In this document: one piece after another, positions 37,095 through 46,569 of the stretch
Layout of the letters: the number at the start of each line of letters is the position of its first letter
Numbering within the stretch: the stretch's first letter is position 1
Assembly: GCA_017477505.1 (NCBI GenBank)
Contig: JAFUVQ010000062.1
Location: 48,370-112,369 of the forward strand
DNA: 64,000 nucleotides
From: Eubacterium sp.
GTDB lineage: Bacteria > Bacillota > Clostridia > Lachnospirales > Lachnospiraceae
Direction of reading: 5' to 3'
Notes under the pieces: generated by a model
The model's input: the letters and a program-made list of their open reading frames with translations, nothing else
The model's database searches: none
What the model was told of the DNA's origin: nothing
Translations under genes and position numbers: made by a program

Positions 37095-37952
37095 TTAAAT
37101 ATTAACATCACGAAGTGTTACAACCAACTTCCCATCATAAATATAAACAGGAATATCATCTTCAAATGAATGTATGGTTGTCTTTTCTTCACCTTCAAAA
37201 ACTGTCTTTATTACAGTTCTCGACTCAGGGTCTGCAATCCAGTATTCCCTTACGCCATCTTCTTTGTATTTCTGTCTTTTTAAATTCAGATCCCTTCTCC
37301 TTGTACTTGGCGAAGTAACCTCCATAACAAAATCTGGCGCTCCCTGGACAGACCTATTATCCGAAAACTTATCCTTATCACACACCACCAAAAAATCCGG
37401 CTGTACGACAGTCATATCACCTTTATCATACTCAAGGCGAACATCTACCGGCGCAAAAAGCACAACACATTTACCTTTATTTTTTTTGATATATGTATAA
37501 AACTGAATATGCATTTCTCCTATGATAAGCTGATGGATAACCGATGGTGCAGAAATCTCGTATATCACCCCATCAATAATTTCTACTCTCGTACCCTCAG
37601 GAAGCTCCAGTTTACAGTAGTCATCATACGTATATCCGCTTTGCGTATATATCTCTCCCGAAAAGCTGCCGTCCTCACTCTTTAAAGCAGAGCTCCCCTT
37701 AGAACAATAATAACCCGTCTCTCTGAAATAATCGTCATCGCCGGAATCATATGCTCTATAGACAAGACCAAGATTCTTATATTTGTCAAAGAACTTAGAA
37801 AGTGCCTCTATAGTATTCTTTCTGGGATTCTTGTTTATCCCACCGAGAACCTTCTGCACCGTACTGATCGGAACCTCTGATTCCTGACTTATGTATTCAT
37901 ACGAAAGCCCATACTTTTTCTTTAAACTGATCATCTCTTCAACTGTACACAT
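37095..37952 (-). CDS. HTH-Uma2 fusion protein
   Basis: 285 residues in two domains. Residues 1-60 form an XRE-type helix-turn-helix (MISLKKKYGLSYEYISQESEVPISTVQKVLGG). Residues ~100-270 are a Uma2 (DUF820) PD-(D/E)XK-like domain, with GVIYEISAPSVIHQLI, PVDVRLEY, VQPDFLVVC and EVTSPSTRRRDLNLKRQKY. The Asp...Glu-x-Thr and lysine pattern of the nuclease core is intact. GGAG stands seven bases before the ATG at 37952; a start at 37988 is rejected. It has a strong promoter with two direct repeats behind it, so it is probably self-regulated. Whether the nuclease fold cuts DNA is unknown. Confidence 0.85.
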   Translation of the reverse strand: MCTVEEMISLKKKYGLSYEYISQESEVPISTVQKVLGGINKNPRKNTIEALSKFFDKYKNLGLVYRAYDSGDDDYFRETGYYCSKGSSALKSEDGSFSGEIYTQSGYTYDDYCKLELPEGTRVEIIDGVIYEISAPSVIHQLIIGEMHIQFYTYIKKNKGKCVVLFAPVDVRLEYDKGDMTVVQPDFLVVCDKDKFSDNRSVQGAPDFVMEVTSPSTRRRDLNLKRQKYKEDGVREYWIADPESRTVIKTVFEGEEKTTIHSFEDDIPVYIYDGKLVVTLRDVNI

Positions 37953-37976
37953 GATGATTCTCCTTTCCGGCATCCT

Positions 37977-38009
37977 CAATCTATCCATTTTCTATCCATT
38001 TCATATCAT
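37977..38009. promoter_or_regulatory. Tandem direct repeats downstream of the HTH-Uma2 promoter
   Basis: Two AAATGGATAG-like units and, just before them, two ATGATAT units lie in register about 10-11 bases apart on the minus strand, between the -10 box and the ribosome site. The helical-turn spacing suits binding by the HTH of the downstream protein. Confidence 0.45.
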
Positions 38010-38010
38010 T

Positions 38011-38039
38011 ATTATATCATTTTTGAAGAGATTTATCAA
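38011..38039 (-). promoter_or_regulatory. Promoter of the HTH-Uma2 gene
   Basis: TTGATA (38034-38039), 17-base spacer, perfect TATAAT (38011-38016) on the minus strand. Confidence 0.8.
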
Positions 38040-38079
38040 TTGTCTGTCATGAATTTATCATATTTTTATCATTTTTATA

Positions 38080-39294
38080 TTATTTTATCTCAACACTGAT
38101 ACAGGAAAGCGCCTTTTCACATTTGGTCTCAGCATCATCAGCATCATTGCCTTTTGCTATTACAAATCCTACGCGGTCGTTTGAGCTTCTTATCTCTTTC
38201 GCTGTCTCTCCGACGTCATGAACTATCGTAACGTTAACAATGCCCTCGGAGTTTCTTGCTTCATCCACTCCGTTTATACCGGTTATAACTCCAACATCAT
38301 TTTTAAAATATCTGATTGCCGATCCTTTTTCCTTCTTAGGAGTAATATCTGCTTTCTCTCCAAGTGCAAGATGGATGCAGCACTCCACCATATCAACTCC
38401 CGTAGAAAGCGGTACGAGAAATGTGGTGATGTTGTCTCCTCCAAGTCTGGCACCAAGCTCGACAATCTTCGGGCCATCCTTGGTAATCTTTATCTCAGTA
38501 TGGGACGGTCCCGTAGTAATACCTATAGCCTTGCAGGCTGCCTCTGTCACTCTTCTTATCTCGTCCTGAACATCCTTCGGCAGTCTTGAGGGCTGGGTAT
38601 GCCCCATCTCTACAAAATAAGGAGCCTCGGTAGTAATCTTATCTGTAATCTGAATAACGTGACATTCACCATCAACTGTAAGAGTTTCCACACTTACTTC
38701 AGGTCCTTCCATGCACTCTTCTGCAAGAACAACACCGGATTTAGAGAAACTCTTAGTATATTCGTATGCATCAGAGAGCTTTTCCATATCATTAATATCT
38801 TCTTTTTCCAGAAATGAGATTCCCCTGCTTCCCGAATTATCCGCAGGCTTAACTATGCATCTCATACCTCTTGAAATAATATCATCCACTGATTCTTTAA
38901 ACTCCCCGAAATCATGATTTATATGAAATACGGGAACAGGAACTCCGGCAGCTTTAAGCGCCTCTCTCATGTATGACTTATTGATAGCCTTGAGCGCGGT
39001 ATCCTTCGTCACTCCGGGAAGCCCCATCTTCTCACACACTGAAGCAACTGTCATCATAGGCATATCACTGGCAAGAGTCATAATCCCGTCTATCCTGTGA
39101 CGTAAGGCTGCTTCCATAACCCTTTCGGTATCAATGGTGCTTATAACTTCCTTTACAACCCCCGGCACCTTAAAACCTACAGCATCTGGATCCATATCGA
39201 CAGCTATGGCGGTAAGTCCCATCTCTATACTCTTTTCAATTGCCGGAAGCTGTAATATACTTGCTCCCAGAATCATTATCTTCTTCTTTTCCAT
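38080..39294 (-). CDS. ATP-grasp ligase, amino-acid-ligase-like
   Basis: 404-residue ATP-grasp enzyme. The pre-ATP-grasp fold (MILGASILQLPAIEKS) is followed by the ATP loop CIVKPADNSGSRGISF and the C-terminal metal and substrate block GPSHTEIKITKDGPKIVELGARLGGD. The segment YFVEMGHTQPS resembles the ELGH-xxPA signature of carboxylate-amine ligases that join amino acids. It is the last of four overlapping or near-overlapping genes (dehydratase, aminotransferase, sugar-phosphate transferase, this), three bases after its neighbour. It probably forms an amide on the amino-sugar made by them (inference). A purine-biosynthesis role is unlikely in this setting. Confidence 0.8.
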   Translation of the reverse strand: MEKKKIMILGASILQLPAIEKSIEMGLTAIAVDMDPDAVGFKVPGVVKEVISTIDTERVMEAALRHRIDGIMTLASDMPMMTVASVCEKMGLPGVTKDTALKAINKSYMREALKAAGVPVPVFHINHDFGEFKESVDDIISRGMRCIVKPADNSGSRGISFLEKEDINDMEKLSDAYEYTKSFSKSGVVLAEECMEGPEVSVETLTVDGECHVIQITDKITTEAPYFVEMGHTQPSRLPKDVQDEIRRVTEAACKAIGITTGPSHTEIKITKDGPKIVELGARLGGDNITTFLVPLSTGVDMVECCIHLALGEKADITPKKEKGSAIRYFKNDVGVITGINGVDEARNSEGIVNVTIVHDVGETAKEIRSSNDRVGFVIAKGNDADDAETKCEKALSCISVEIK

Positions 39295-39297
39295 CAG

Positions 39298-39918
39298 TCA
39301 GTCTTTCTTTTCTTCACCGGAACGGTATACATTTTCATGCGAAAGCACTGTCTTTACAGTCATCATTATGATCTTGATATCAAACAGAAGTGACATATGC
39401 TTCACGTAATAAAGATCATTCTTCAGTTTCTCATGTGCCGTAACAGAATTCCTGTTAACAGCCTGATTGTATCCGGTTATACCCGGCCGAACCAGAAGTA
39501 TCTTCCTCTCTTCTTTTGAATAAGTATAGATATCATCAGGAAGATCGGGTCGGGGTCCGACAAATGCCATCTCCCCCTTCAGTATATTGAGAAGCTGTGG
39601 CAGTTCATCTATACTGGTCTTTCTGGCAAAACGTCCAAACCTTGTAACACGTGGATCATCCTCTGCATTATAAGTGGAGCCATCCGCAAGTCTTATATCG
39701 GGTGCATTAACCTTCATACTTCTCAGCTTGTACATCCTGAAGACTTTGCCATGCCTCCCCAGCCTTTCGCCCATATAAAAAACCGGTCCTCCGTCCTCCA
39801 GCTTAATAAATAAAGCTGAAGGAATAAGCACCAGTATCAGTATCGGAAGTAACATGAGTGCTATAAAAAAGTCTATGATCATTTTGATATTGATATAAAT
39901 CCTTCTCATTTCCTGCAT
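39298..39918 (-). CDS. Initiating sugar-phosphate transferase (PglC/WcaJ-like)
   Basis: 206 residues: one N-terminal membrane helix, then the polyprenol-phosphate hexose-phosphotransferase domain with LGRHGKVFRMYKLRSM, RVTRFGRFARKTSIDELPQ and MAFVGPRPD. It moves a sugar phosphate from a UDP-sugar to undecaprenyl phosphate, starting a glycan on the membrane. The short single-domain form is the PglC type, which prefers di-N-acetylbacillosamine-like sugars. It overlaps the aminotransferase gene by 13 bases. Confidence 0.9.
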   Translation of the reverse strand: MQEMRRIYINIKMIIDFFIALMLLPILILVLIPSALFIKLEDGGPVFYMGERLGRHGKVFRMYKLRSMKVNAPDIRLADGSTYNAEDDPRVTRFGRFARKTSIDELPQLLNILKGEMAFVGPRPDLPDDIYTYSKEERKILLVRPGITGYNQAVNRNSVTAHEKLKNDLYYVKHMSLLFDIKIIMMTVKTVLSHENVYRSGEEKKD

Positions 39919-41213
39919 TCCTCTATGATATTTCCAAAATGATAAATGATATAATCCACATCCTCATCTGTAAGTCTGGTATGGAGCGGCAGTGTTATCT
40001 CTTTCTCATAATGATTATAAGCATTCGGATAATCCTTAATATCAAACCCAAGTTTTCGGTATGCCGTCATCATGGGAAGCGGCTTGTAATGAACATTGCA
40101 GGCAATGCCGCGCTCAGCCATCCTTGTTATTATCTCTCTCCGCAGCATATCATCTGCCCATGGTATGAAAGTAAGATACAGGTGTCCCGAGCTTTCATAT
40201 TCATCAGTGAAATGAACAAGGTGATCAATACCCAGTCTCTCACACATCTCATCATAACGTCCGATTATGGCTTTACGCCTTTTCAGCATTTCAGGATATC
40301 TCTTAAACTGCACCAGCCCCATGGCAGCTGCCACATCAGTCATATTTGATTTATAATACGGTCCGAGGATATCATACTCCCATGCTCCGAGCTTTGTCTT
40401 AGCAAGAGCATCCTTGCTCTGTCCATGAAGACTCAGCAGCTGATAGACTTTATATATATCATCATTATCAATACCGGGAATATCACGCCATGCGGCGGCT
40501 CCGCCTTCAGCAGTGGTAAAATTCTTTACGGCATGAAATGAAAATGAAGTAAAATCCGCTATAGCTCCCGCCATCTTCCTATCCGGTTCCGCTGAGCCAT
40601 CATTCTTAATGAAACGTGAGGCTCCCAGAGCATGTGCGCTGTCACTGAGAACGGCAACCCTGCCTATACTCTCACTAACCGACTCCGTAAGCTTCTCAAT
40701 AGGATTCTTTTCAGAATCCCGATCTGCTGTTAATGCCGGCACAAAGAGAGATTTCTTCTCACTGACTACATCAAAAAGCTTTCTATAATCAGGAATGACC
40801 CCGCCGAGATCCACCGCCACTACAGCTTTAGTCTTCTCATTGATAAGAGAGGCAACCGAATCCATATCCATAAGGGGACCGTCTTTCTCTGAGTCCGCAA
40901 AGCGTATCGTCGCCCCGACATGAACCGCAGCCGATGCTGTGGCCGTATAGGTATATGCAGGAACTATCACTTCATCCCCGGGACCGATTCCAAGGACTCT
41001 GAGGTTAAGTTCCTCTGCTGCTGTTGCAGATGAAAGACATACCGTCTTCTCCACGCCTATATATCCTGCGAGCTTCTTCTCAAGCTCCTTTGTTCTGGGT
41101 CCTGTAGTTATCCAGCCTGATTTAAGGGCTTTCACTACTTCTTCACATTCCTCATCCGTAATATCCGGAGGGCTGAAGCTTATATTTCTTTTATCATTTA
41201 TATCACTACTCAT
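39906..41213 (-). CDS. DegT/DnrJ/EryC1-type sugar aminotransferase
   Basis: PLP-dependent aminotransferase of UDP-4-keto-6-deoxysugars, PglE-like. The PLP Lys is in FSFHAVKNFTTAEGG, and the conserved VAVDLGG and LSDSAHALG segments are present. The central region carries an insert (EKKSLFVPALTADRDSEKNPIEKLTES) longer than in PglE. The ATG at 41213 overlaps the dehydratase stop by 8 bases; a GTG at 41237 would overlap it further, and neither ribosome site is strong, so the start is uncertain by eight codons. The product should be a UDP-4-amino-sugar. Confidence 0.9.
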   Translation of the reverse strand: MSSDINDKRNISFSPPDITDEECEEVVKALKSGWITTGPRTKELEKKLAGYIGVEKTVCLSSATAAEELNLRVLGIGPGDEVIVPAYTYTATASAAVHVGATIRFADSEKDGPLMDMDSVASLINEKTKAVVAVDLGGVIPDYRKLFDVVSEKKSLFVPALTADRDSEKNPIEKLTESVSESIGRVAVLSDSAHALGASRFIKNDGSAEPDRKMAGAIADFTSFSFHAVKNFTTAEGGAAAWRDIPGIDNDDIYKVYQLLSLHGQSKDALAKTKLGAWEYDILGPYYKSNMTDVAAAMGLVQFKRYPEMLKRRKAIIGRYDEMCERLGIDHLVHFTDEYESSGHLYLTFIPWADDMLRREIITRMAERGIACNVHYKPLPMMTAYRKLGFDIKDYPNAYNHYEKEITLPLHTRLTDEDVDYIIYHFGNIIEECRK

Positions 41214-43413
41214 AATCTGTCTTTTCAGTCTTCTCACTTAATAACTTTTCCATTTCCTGCTCTTCTTCCTCAGTCTCCTCAATGACCCTGTCGATAATTA
41301 TCCGGCTCTTCGCAGACTTCTCAAGAAGCACATTAAGAATCTCTCTATATTCCGCATCTTTACTTGTATCTTTATCATACGGATTATAAGTACTTACCAT
41401 ATCCTGTACCATCAGTCTGATACCGTCGAAATTCTTATAAGCGATTTCCATAAGGTCTTCCATGGAATCAAGGAATTCATCAGTATCAAACTCAACCGGA
41501 TGCCCTATATGAATAAGCTTATTTCTGGTCTTCTCAAGTCCTTCTTCCGCCATAAGCTTTTCTTCAAAAAGCTTCTCACCCGGACGAAGTCCTGTATATT
41601 CGATGGCTATATCCACGTCAGGCTCATAACCGCAGAGCTTGATAAGATTTCGGGCAAGGTCGTCAATCTTGACAGGTTCACCCATATCAAGTACAAAAAT
41701 CTCGCTGCCCTTTGCATAAGTACCTGCCTGAAGCACCAGCTGTGCAGCCTCAGGAATAGTCATGAAATATCTGATTATATCAGGATGAGTAACCATAACC
41801 GGTCCTCCGTCAGCAATCTGCTCCTTGAAAAGAGGAATAACAGAACCGCTGCTGCCGAGAACATTTCCGAATCTTACGGCAACGAATTCAGTCTGAGCCT
41901 TAATATGACCTGCCATATCCTGTCCCGGAATAGTGAAAAGCGGCTTGCCTTCCTTGTCAACTCTTATGGAATCAGGACCCACAGGATACATGCTTTCTTC
42001 CTCATCTTCAAGATGCACGTGGAGCACAGGAATCTCTGACTCTCTGTTCTCTTTGATCTTCTTGTCAAAGGACTGGATTATCATCTCACATATTCTCTTG
42101 CTGGCTCCCATGATATTCGTAGGATTAACAGCCTTGTCGGTACTGATAAGAACAAATCTCTGGGTTCCGTACATCATGGCAGCATAAGCAACCTTATATG
42201 TACCGATTGCGTTATTCTTAATAGCCTCACACGGACTGACCTCCATTAGAGGTACATGCTTATGTGCTGCCGCATGATAAACCACATCCGGTCTGTAGGT
42301 TCTGAATATCTGATTAACCCTTCGGCTGTCTCTTACTGAACCTATCATAACCTTAAGATCAAGTTTCGGATGCTGTCTTGTAAGTTCATTCATGATATTA
42401 TAAGCATTATTTTCATATATATCAAAAATGATAAGCTGCTTGGGACTGTGCTTAGCTATCTGACGGCAGAGTTCTGAACCTATGGAGCCGCCTCCGCCCG
42501 TAACCAGTATAGTCTTACCCGAAATAAAATCATATATCTCAGTCATATCAACCTTGATAGGGTCTCTGCCGAGAAGGTCCTCAATGGCTATCTCCTGCAT
42601 GGCTGACATATTTACTTCGCCGTTAACCAGCTGATAAACTCCCGGAAGACTCTTCATCTTGCATCCGGTTTCCTTACAGATATTGAGGATATCTCTCTTA
42701 TCCTCAAGCTTTGCCGTAGGAATTGCGAGATATATCTTCTCTATGCTGTATTTCTCACAGGCAAGAAGGATATCATCACGTCCTCCGACTACCGGAACGC
42801 CATCAACCAGCTTATTCCATTTGCTTGAATCATCATCGATCATACATACCGGTCTGTCCTCAAGTTCATTGGAGCTGTTCAGCTCGCGTACTATGATACG
42901 CCCTGCATTTCCCGCTCCTATGACCATGACCCTGCAGTATTTTGCATTATTCTTCTTGCTCTGAGCCCGCAGCAGCACCACAAACCTGTTAAGGAATCTC
43001 AGAGCCAGTACGAGGAAGAACTGCAGCATGGAGCCCATGAAATAATATGAAATAGGCATTCTCTGGAAGAATACCGTTATTGCAACTATATGGATAACAC
43101 TGGTAACAAGAGTTGCATAGATAACCCGCTCAAGTTCCACAAAGCTGGCAAATTTCCAGATACTTCTGTAGAGTCCGAAGAACCAGAAACATGCAAGACA
43201 TATTACTGTATAAAACGGAGCGAATTTGTAGAATGGAGTAAGATACATCTCCTCAATAGCTGATACACGGCAGTCAAATCTGAACCAGAGTGCAGCAAAA
43301 TAAGATATGTTTACAAAAAACATATCTAAAACCATGAAAACTATGTTTACAAACTGACTATGTTCAGCCAGACCGCTTTTTTTCGGAGAGTGTCCGGTTT
43401 TATCACTGTTCAT
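41206..43413 (-). CDS. Membrane UDP-sugar 4,6-dehydratase (CapD/PglF-like)
   Basis: 735 residues: four membrane helices (to ~150), a CoA/NAD-binding module (VMVIGAGNAGRIIV), then the extended short-chain dehydrogenase domain starting VTGGGGSIGSELCRQI, with STDKAVNPTNIMGASKR. Family members convert UDP-GlcNAc to UDP-4-keto-6-deoxy-GlcNAc. As in PglF relatives, the catalytic Tyr is replaced in the STDKAVNPTN loop. It has a charged Glu-rich C-terminus. It starts the dehydratase, aminotransferase, sugar-phosphate transferase, ATP-grasp series. Confidence 0.93.
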   Translation of the reverse strand: MNSDKTGHSPKKSGLAEHSQFVNIVFMVLDMFFVNISYFAALWFRFDCRVSAIEEMYLTPFYKFAPFYTVICLACFWFFGLYRSIWKFASFVELERVIYATLVTSVIHIVAITVFFQRMPISYYFMGSMLQFFLVLALRFLNRFVVLLRAQSKKNNAKYCRVMVIGAGNAGRIIVRELNSSNELEDRPVCMIDDDSSKWNKLVDGVPVVGGRDDILLACEKYSIEKIYLAIPTAKLEDKRDILNICKETGCKMKSLPGVYQLVNGEVNMSAMQEIAIEDLLGRDPIKVDMTEIYDFISGKTILVTGGGGSIGSELCRQIAKHSPKQLIIFDIYENNAYNIMNELTRQHPKLDLKVMIGSVRDSRRVNQIFRTYRPDVVYHAAAHKHVPLMEVSPCEAIKNNAIGTYKVAYAAMMYGTQRFVLISTDKAVNPTNIMGASKRICEMIIQSFDKKIKENRESEIPVLHVHLEDEEESMYPVGPDSIRVDKEGKPLFTIPGQDMAGHIKAQTEFVAVRFGNVLGSSGSVIPLFKEQIADGGPVMVTHPDIIRYFMTIPEAAQLVLQAGTYAKGSEIFVLDMGEPVKIDDLARNLIKLCGYEPDVDIAIEYTGLRPGEKLFEEKLMAEEGLEKTRNKLIHIGHPVEFDTDEFLDSMEDLMEIAYKNFDGIRLMVQDMVSTYNPYDKDTSKDAEYREILNVLLEKSAKSRIIIDRVIEETEEEEQEMEKLLSEKTEKTDYE

Positions 43414-43458
43414 ATTCTATCCTCACAATGCCCAAACGCAGGGCAGTGGTTATTTTTT

Positions 43459-44379
43459 CTATACATCAATGAACCCGGATGTACCTTCGAGTACCATTGG
43501 AATCTTCCTGTAAAGCACCTCAATACGTGCATCATCGGTTTCTCCTCCGAATTCACCGTCTATGGTCCATGAAATAGGTTCGGATGACTTAATCCTTACA
43601 TTTCTGGCCTTCTCATAATACATAAGCTCATCATCATTTTCACCTGTGATGAGTGCATTGAATATTCTTTTCAGATCCTCATAGGAATGCGGTGTCCTGA
43701 TGAGTATGCATTCAAAGAGTCCGTCATTGAAAATGACCTCTTTATTTGCAAGCATCTTAAAACCACCTACTGACAGGGTATTCGTAACCTGACCGTAGAT
43801 GTACTCACCCGTAACAAGCCTGTCATCAAAGCTTGCTTCGATTTTAAATACCTTTATATTTGTCAGTTCCTTCATCCCTTCAAGAATGTAGGCTGAATGG
43901 CCGAGAGCATTCTTAAGCTCCTGAGATGTATTATAAGATACATTTGTAAAAAGCCCGAAAGCGGCTATGTAGATAAATGGATCGCCATTCATCATTCCGA
44001 GATCTATAGGCACAGGACGACCTGCCGCTATCTGCTCTGCCGCCTTAAGAGGTATAAGACTTATACCAAGGCTCCTCGCATAATCATTTGTAGAGCCGCA
44101 GGGAATATAGCCCAAGGTAATCTCCTTATCAGTCTTCTCCTTGAGTTTCATAAAGCCCGTGGCTGTTTTATCGAGTGTTCCGTCGCCGCCTGCGCAGACT
44201 ATCATGTCATAGTCCCCGCCAACCTCGGCTATATAGTCAATTATATATTCCTGTCTCTGCACAGGATGAACTACTGTGTCGTAGCCGGCCTTAGTAAATA
44301 TATCCGTCATATCAAAAAGGTCGACTCCTGCCTTTCCTTTCCCGGCAGTAGGATTTATTACAAAAAGAAGCTTTTTCAT
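43459..44379 (-). CDS. Diacylglycerol kinase/LCB5-type lipid kinase
   Basis: 306 residues of the DAGK catalytic family (DgkB/YegS-like). The GGDGT motif is at 64-68, with NPTAGKG at the N-terminus and LGYIPCGSTNDYARSLG after it. It recycles diacylglycerol, the by-product of LtaS-type polymer synthesis; two LtaS-like enzymes are in this window, so that role is a reasonable inference. AAGGAG precedes the ATG. It lies 26 bases after queC. Confidence 0.92.
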   Translation of the reverse strand: MKKLLFVINPTAGKGKAGVDLFDMTDIFTKAGYDTVVHPVQRQEYIIDYIAEVGGDYDMIVCAGGDGTLDKTATGFMKLKEKTDKEITLGYIPCGSTNDYARSLGISLIPLKAAEQIAAGRPVPIDLGMMNGDPFIYIAAFGLFTNVSYNTSQELKNALGHSAYILEGMKELTNIKVFKIEASFDDRLVTGEYIYGQVTNTLSVGGFKMLANKEVIFNDGLFECILIRTPHSYEDLKRIFNALITGENDDELMYYEKARNVRIKSSEPISWTIDGEFGGETDDARIEVLYRKIPMVLEGTSGFIDV

Positions 44380-44405
44380 AGAAAATTCTCCTTCTCATTT
44401 TCTGA

Positions 44406-45095
44406 TCAGTTTTTTGTGGATCCGGAACTTCTGTGTGACATGTATTTCTCATAGCCCGCACGTCTGAGTTTGCAGGCAGGACAGTTACCACATCCTTCTC
44501 CCATTATACCATTATAGCAGGTAAGAGTCATGTCCCTAATTATTTCAAGTCCGCCCAGACTGTCTGCAAGAGCCCATGTCTCTTCTTTATCAATCCACAT
44601 CAATGGTGTTATTATATCAAATTCATAGTCCATTGCAAGGTTTAGCGTTACATTTAATGATTTAATGAATATATCCCTGCAGTCAGGATAGCCTGAAAAA
44701 TCGCTCTGTGAAACACCTGTAATGATATCTGTGATGCCCTCACCCTTTGCATAAATGGCCGCATAGGTAAGAAAAAGCATATTTCTTCCTTCAACAAAAG
44801 AATTCGGAGTACCTTCCTCCGGTGCATCACTGTCCACTTCTATGTCATCTCTTGTAAGAGAATTCGGCGCCAGTGCATTCAGCTCACTCAGATCGATGAC
44901 CTTATTTGTCACCCCGAACTTCTCACATATCTTTGCTGCGCACTGAAGCTCTGCTGCATGTCTCTGCCCGTAGTCAAATGAAACGGTTTTTACATTTTCA
45001 TAATTCTTAAGTGCCCAGAGAAGGCAGGTCGTGCTGTCCTGACCACCGCTGAGAACCACCAGTGCTGTATTCTTATTCTTTGTACTTATATTCAT
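44406..45095 (-). CDS. queC: 7-cyano-7-deazaguanine synthase
   Basis: ATP-dependent conversion of 7-carboxy-7-deazaguanine to preQ0, the nitrile base of queuosine precursors. N-type ATP pyrophosphatase motif SGGQDST is at 16-22, and the C-terminal zinc site is CYNG...GCGNCPAC. The length is 229. GGAG precedes the ATG. It is last in the queD-queE-folE-queC order; queF and tgt are not in the window. Confidence 0.96.
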   Translation of the reverse strand: MNISTKNKNTALVVLSGGQDSTTCLLWALKNYENVKTVSFDYGQRHAAELQCAAKICEKFGVTNKVIDLSELNALAPNSLTRDDIEVDSDAPEEGTPNSFVEGRNMLFLTYAAIYAKGEGITDIITGVSQSDFSGYPDCRDIFIKSLNVTLNLAMDYEFDIITPLMWIDKEETWALADSLGGLEIIRDMTLTCYNGIMGEGCGNCPACKLRRAGYEKYMSHRSSGSTKN

Positions 45096-45155
45096 CTTAT
45101 TGCTCCATTTCTCTCTTCGTCCTACGACGTTATCACGACATTATCAATATATTTA

Positions 45156-45737
45156 TCAGTTCAAAACGGCATTTATGACTTCAGAACGGAGTGTATCATC
45201 ATTTTCAAAAGCCCCTCTGAGAGTTGTGGTGACAGTATGCGAAGGCATGTTCTTAATGCCGCGGGCTGTCACACAGCTGTGTTTTCCTTTGATGATAACC
45301 GCAACGTCAGGTGAACCGGCAACTTTCTCCATGATGTATGCTATATCCGCTCCTATACGTTCCTGGAGCTGAAGTCTCTTGGAAACCATATCCGCTATAC
45401 GTACTATCTTGCTGAGACCTATAACCTTGTCCCTGGGGATATATGCAACCGCTACAGTCATGTCATACATTAATGCTATATGATGTTCGCAATAGCTGAA
45501 TACCTCTATATCCTTAAGAAGCACCATATCCCTCTTGCCTCTGGCAGGAGCATCGAAGGTCCTGCTGAACATATCAGCAATCTCATCATTTGTGTAATTC
45601 ATGCCTTCAAAGACTTCCTCATACATCCTCGCTACTCTGTCAGGAGTATCTTTAAGACCTTCTCTCTCCGGATCATCACCCAGGGCGATCAGTATTCCCT
45701 TAATATGTTCTTTGATTTTTTCTTTATCAATTGCCAT
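45156..45737 (-). CDS. folE: GTP cyclohydrolase I
   Basis: Opens GTP to dihydroneopterin triphosphate, the shared start of folate and queuosine routes. Zinc-binding CEHH, the [23 protein letters not shown] block and the CVTARG loop are present; 193 residues. Its place between queE and queC shows that it feeds QueD in this operon. Confidence 0.96.
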   Translation of the reverse strand: MAIDKEKIKEHIKGILIALGDDPEREGLKDTPDRVARMYEEVFEGMNYTNDEIADMFSRTFDAPARGKRDMVLLKDIEVFSYCEHHIALMYDMTVAVAYIPRDKVIGLSKIVRIADMVSKRLQLQERIGADIAYIMEKVAGSPDVAVIIKGKHSCVTARGIKNMPSHTVTTTLRGAFENDDTLRSEVINAVLN

Positions 45738-45815
45738 TTTTTATCCTTTCCTCTTCGATATGTACGATGTATCAAACATACATTTAGCTTTGTGGTAATA
45801 ACAAAATTACAAAAG

Positions 45816-46499
45816 TCAGACCCCGCGTTTTTCCGGAGGCCATATATATTTATGCAGCTGAAGCTGAAGCCGCAGGCCGTTCAGTTTATGTTCTGTCATA
45901 AAGCCGACCACGTCTGCAGGCTTAATGGCCCCAAATGCTGTACTGACGTAAACTGCAGTTTTTTCAAGCAATCTGTATTCCGATATTATCTCCAGCATGC
46001 GATTCAGATCGTTCATATCGGAAACTACGAACTTTACGGTATCTGAATTCCGAACATTTTCAAAGTTCGGCATATACATATAGCTTTCGCAGCCGCTGGC
46101 GGGACATTTGTAATCAATTGTAAATGAAACGCGTTCCGCAGCCGGGACTGTCATTCCCTCTAAAAACTTTTGAGTGTCGATACTGCCGTTGGTTTCAATC
46201 TCTATACTGAGATTTTCATCTATGGTCAGGCGTCTTATCAACTCCGCTATTCCGGGCTGAATAAGGGGTTCGCCGCCGGTCAGCGTTACATTTTTCACTC
46301 CTGTATTTTTGATATATTCATATATCTCAGCCTCTGACATAAGGCTTACCGGCGTATCAATGTCCATAGCATAAAGCGTATCACAATAGGTACATCTCAT
46401 GTTACAGCCGGCAAATCTTATGAATACGGCAAGCTCACCTGCAAGTTTTCCCTCACCATTTATACTTATGAACTTTTCAACAACTCTGAATTTATTCAT
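45816..46499 (-). CDS. queE: 7-carboxy-7-deazaguanine synthase (radical SAM)
   Basis: Radical SAM ring contraction from carboxytetrahydropterin to 7-carboxy-7-deazaguanine. The cluster Cys are C32, C36 and C39 (CNMRCTYC), followed by the GGEPL motif. At 227 residues it is in the family range. It is preceded by queD and followed by folE. Confidence 0.94.
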   Translation of the reverse strand: MNKFRVVEKFISINGEGKLAGELAVFIRFAGCNMRCTYCDTLYAMDIDTPVSLMSEAEIYEYIKNTGVKNVTLTGGEPLIQPGIAELIRRLTIDENLSIEIETNGSIDTQKFLEGMTVPAAERVSFTIDYKCPASGCESYMYMPNFENVRNSDTVKFVVSDMNDLNRMLEIISEYRLLEKTAVYVSTAFGAIKPADVVGFMTEHKLNGLRLQLQLHKYIWPPEKRGV

Positions 46500-46569
46500 C
46501 TTTTATACTCACATATCTATACGGACAGATCAGCCTGTTTTCTCATCCAGTCACATTGATCAACCTGAA

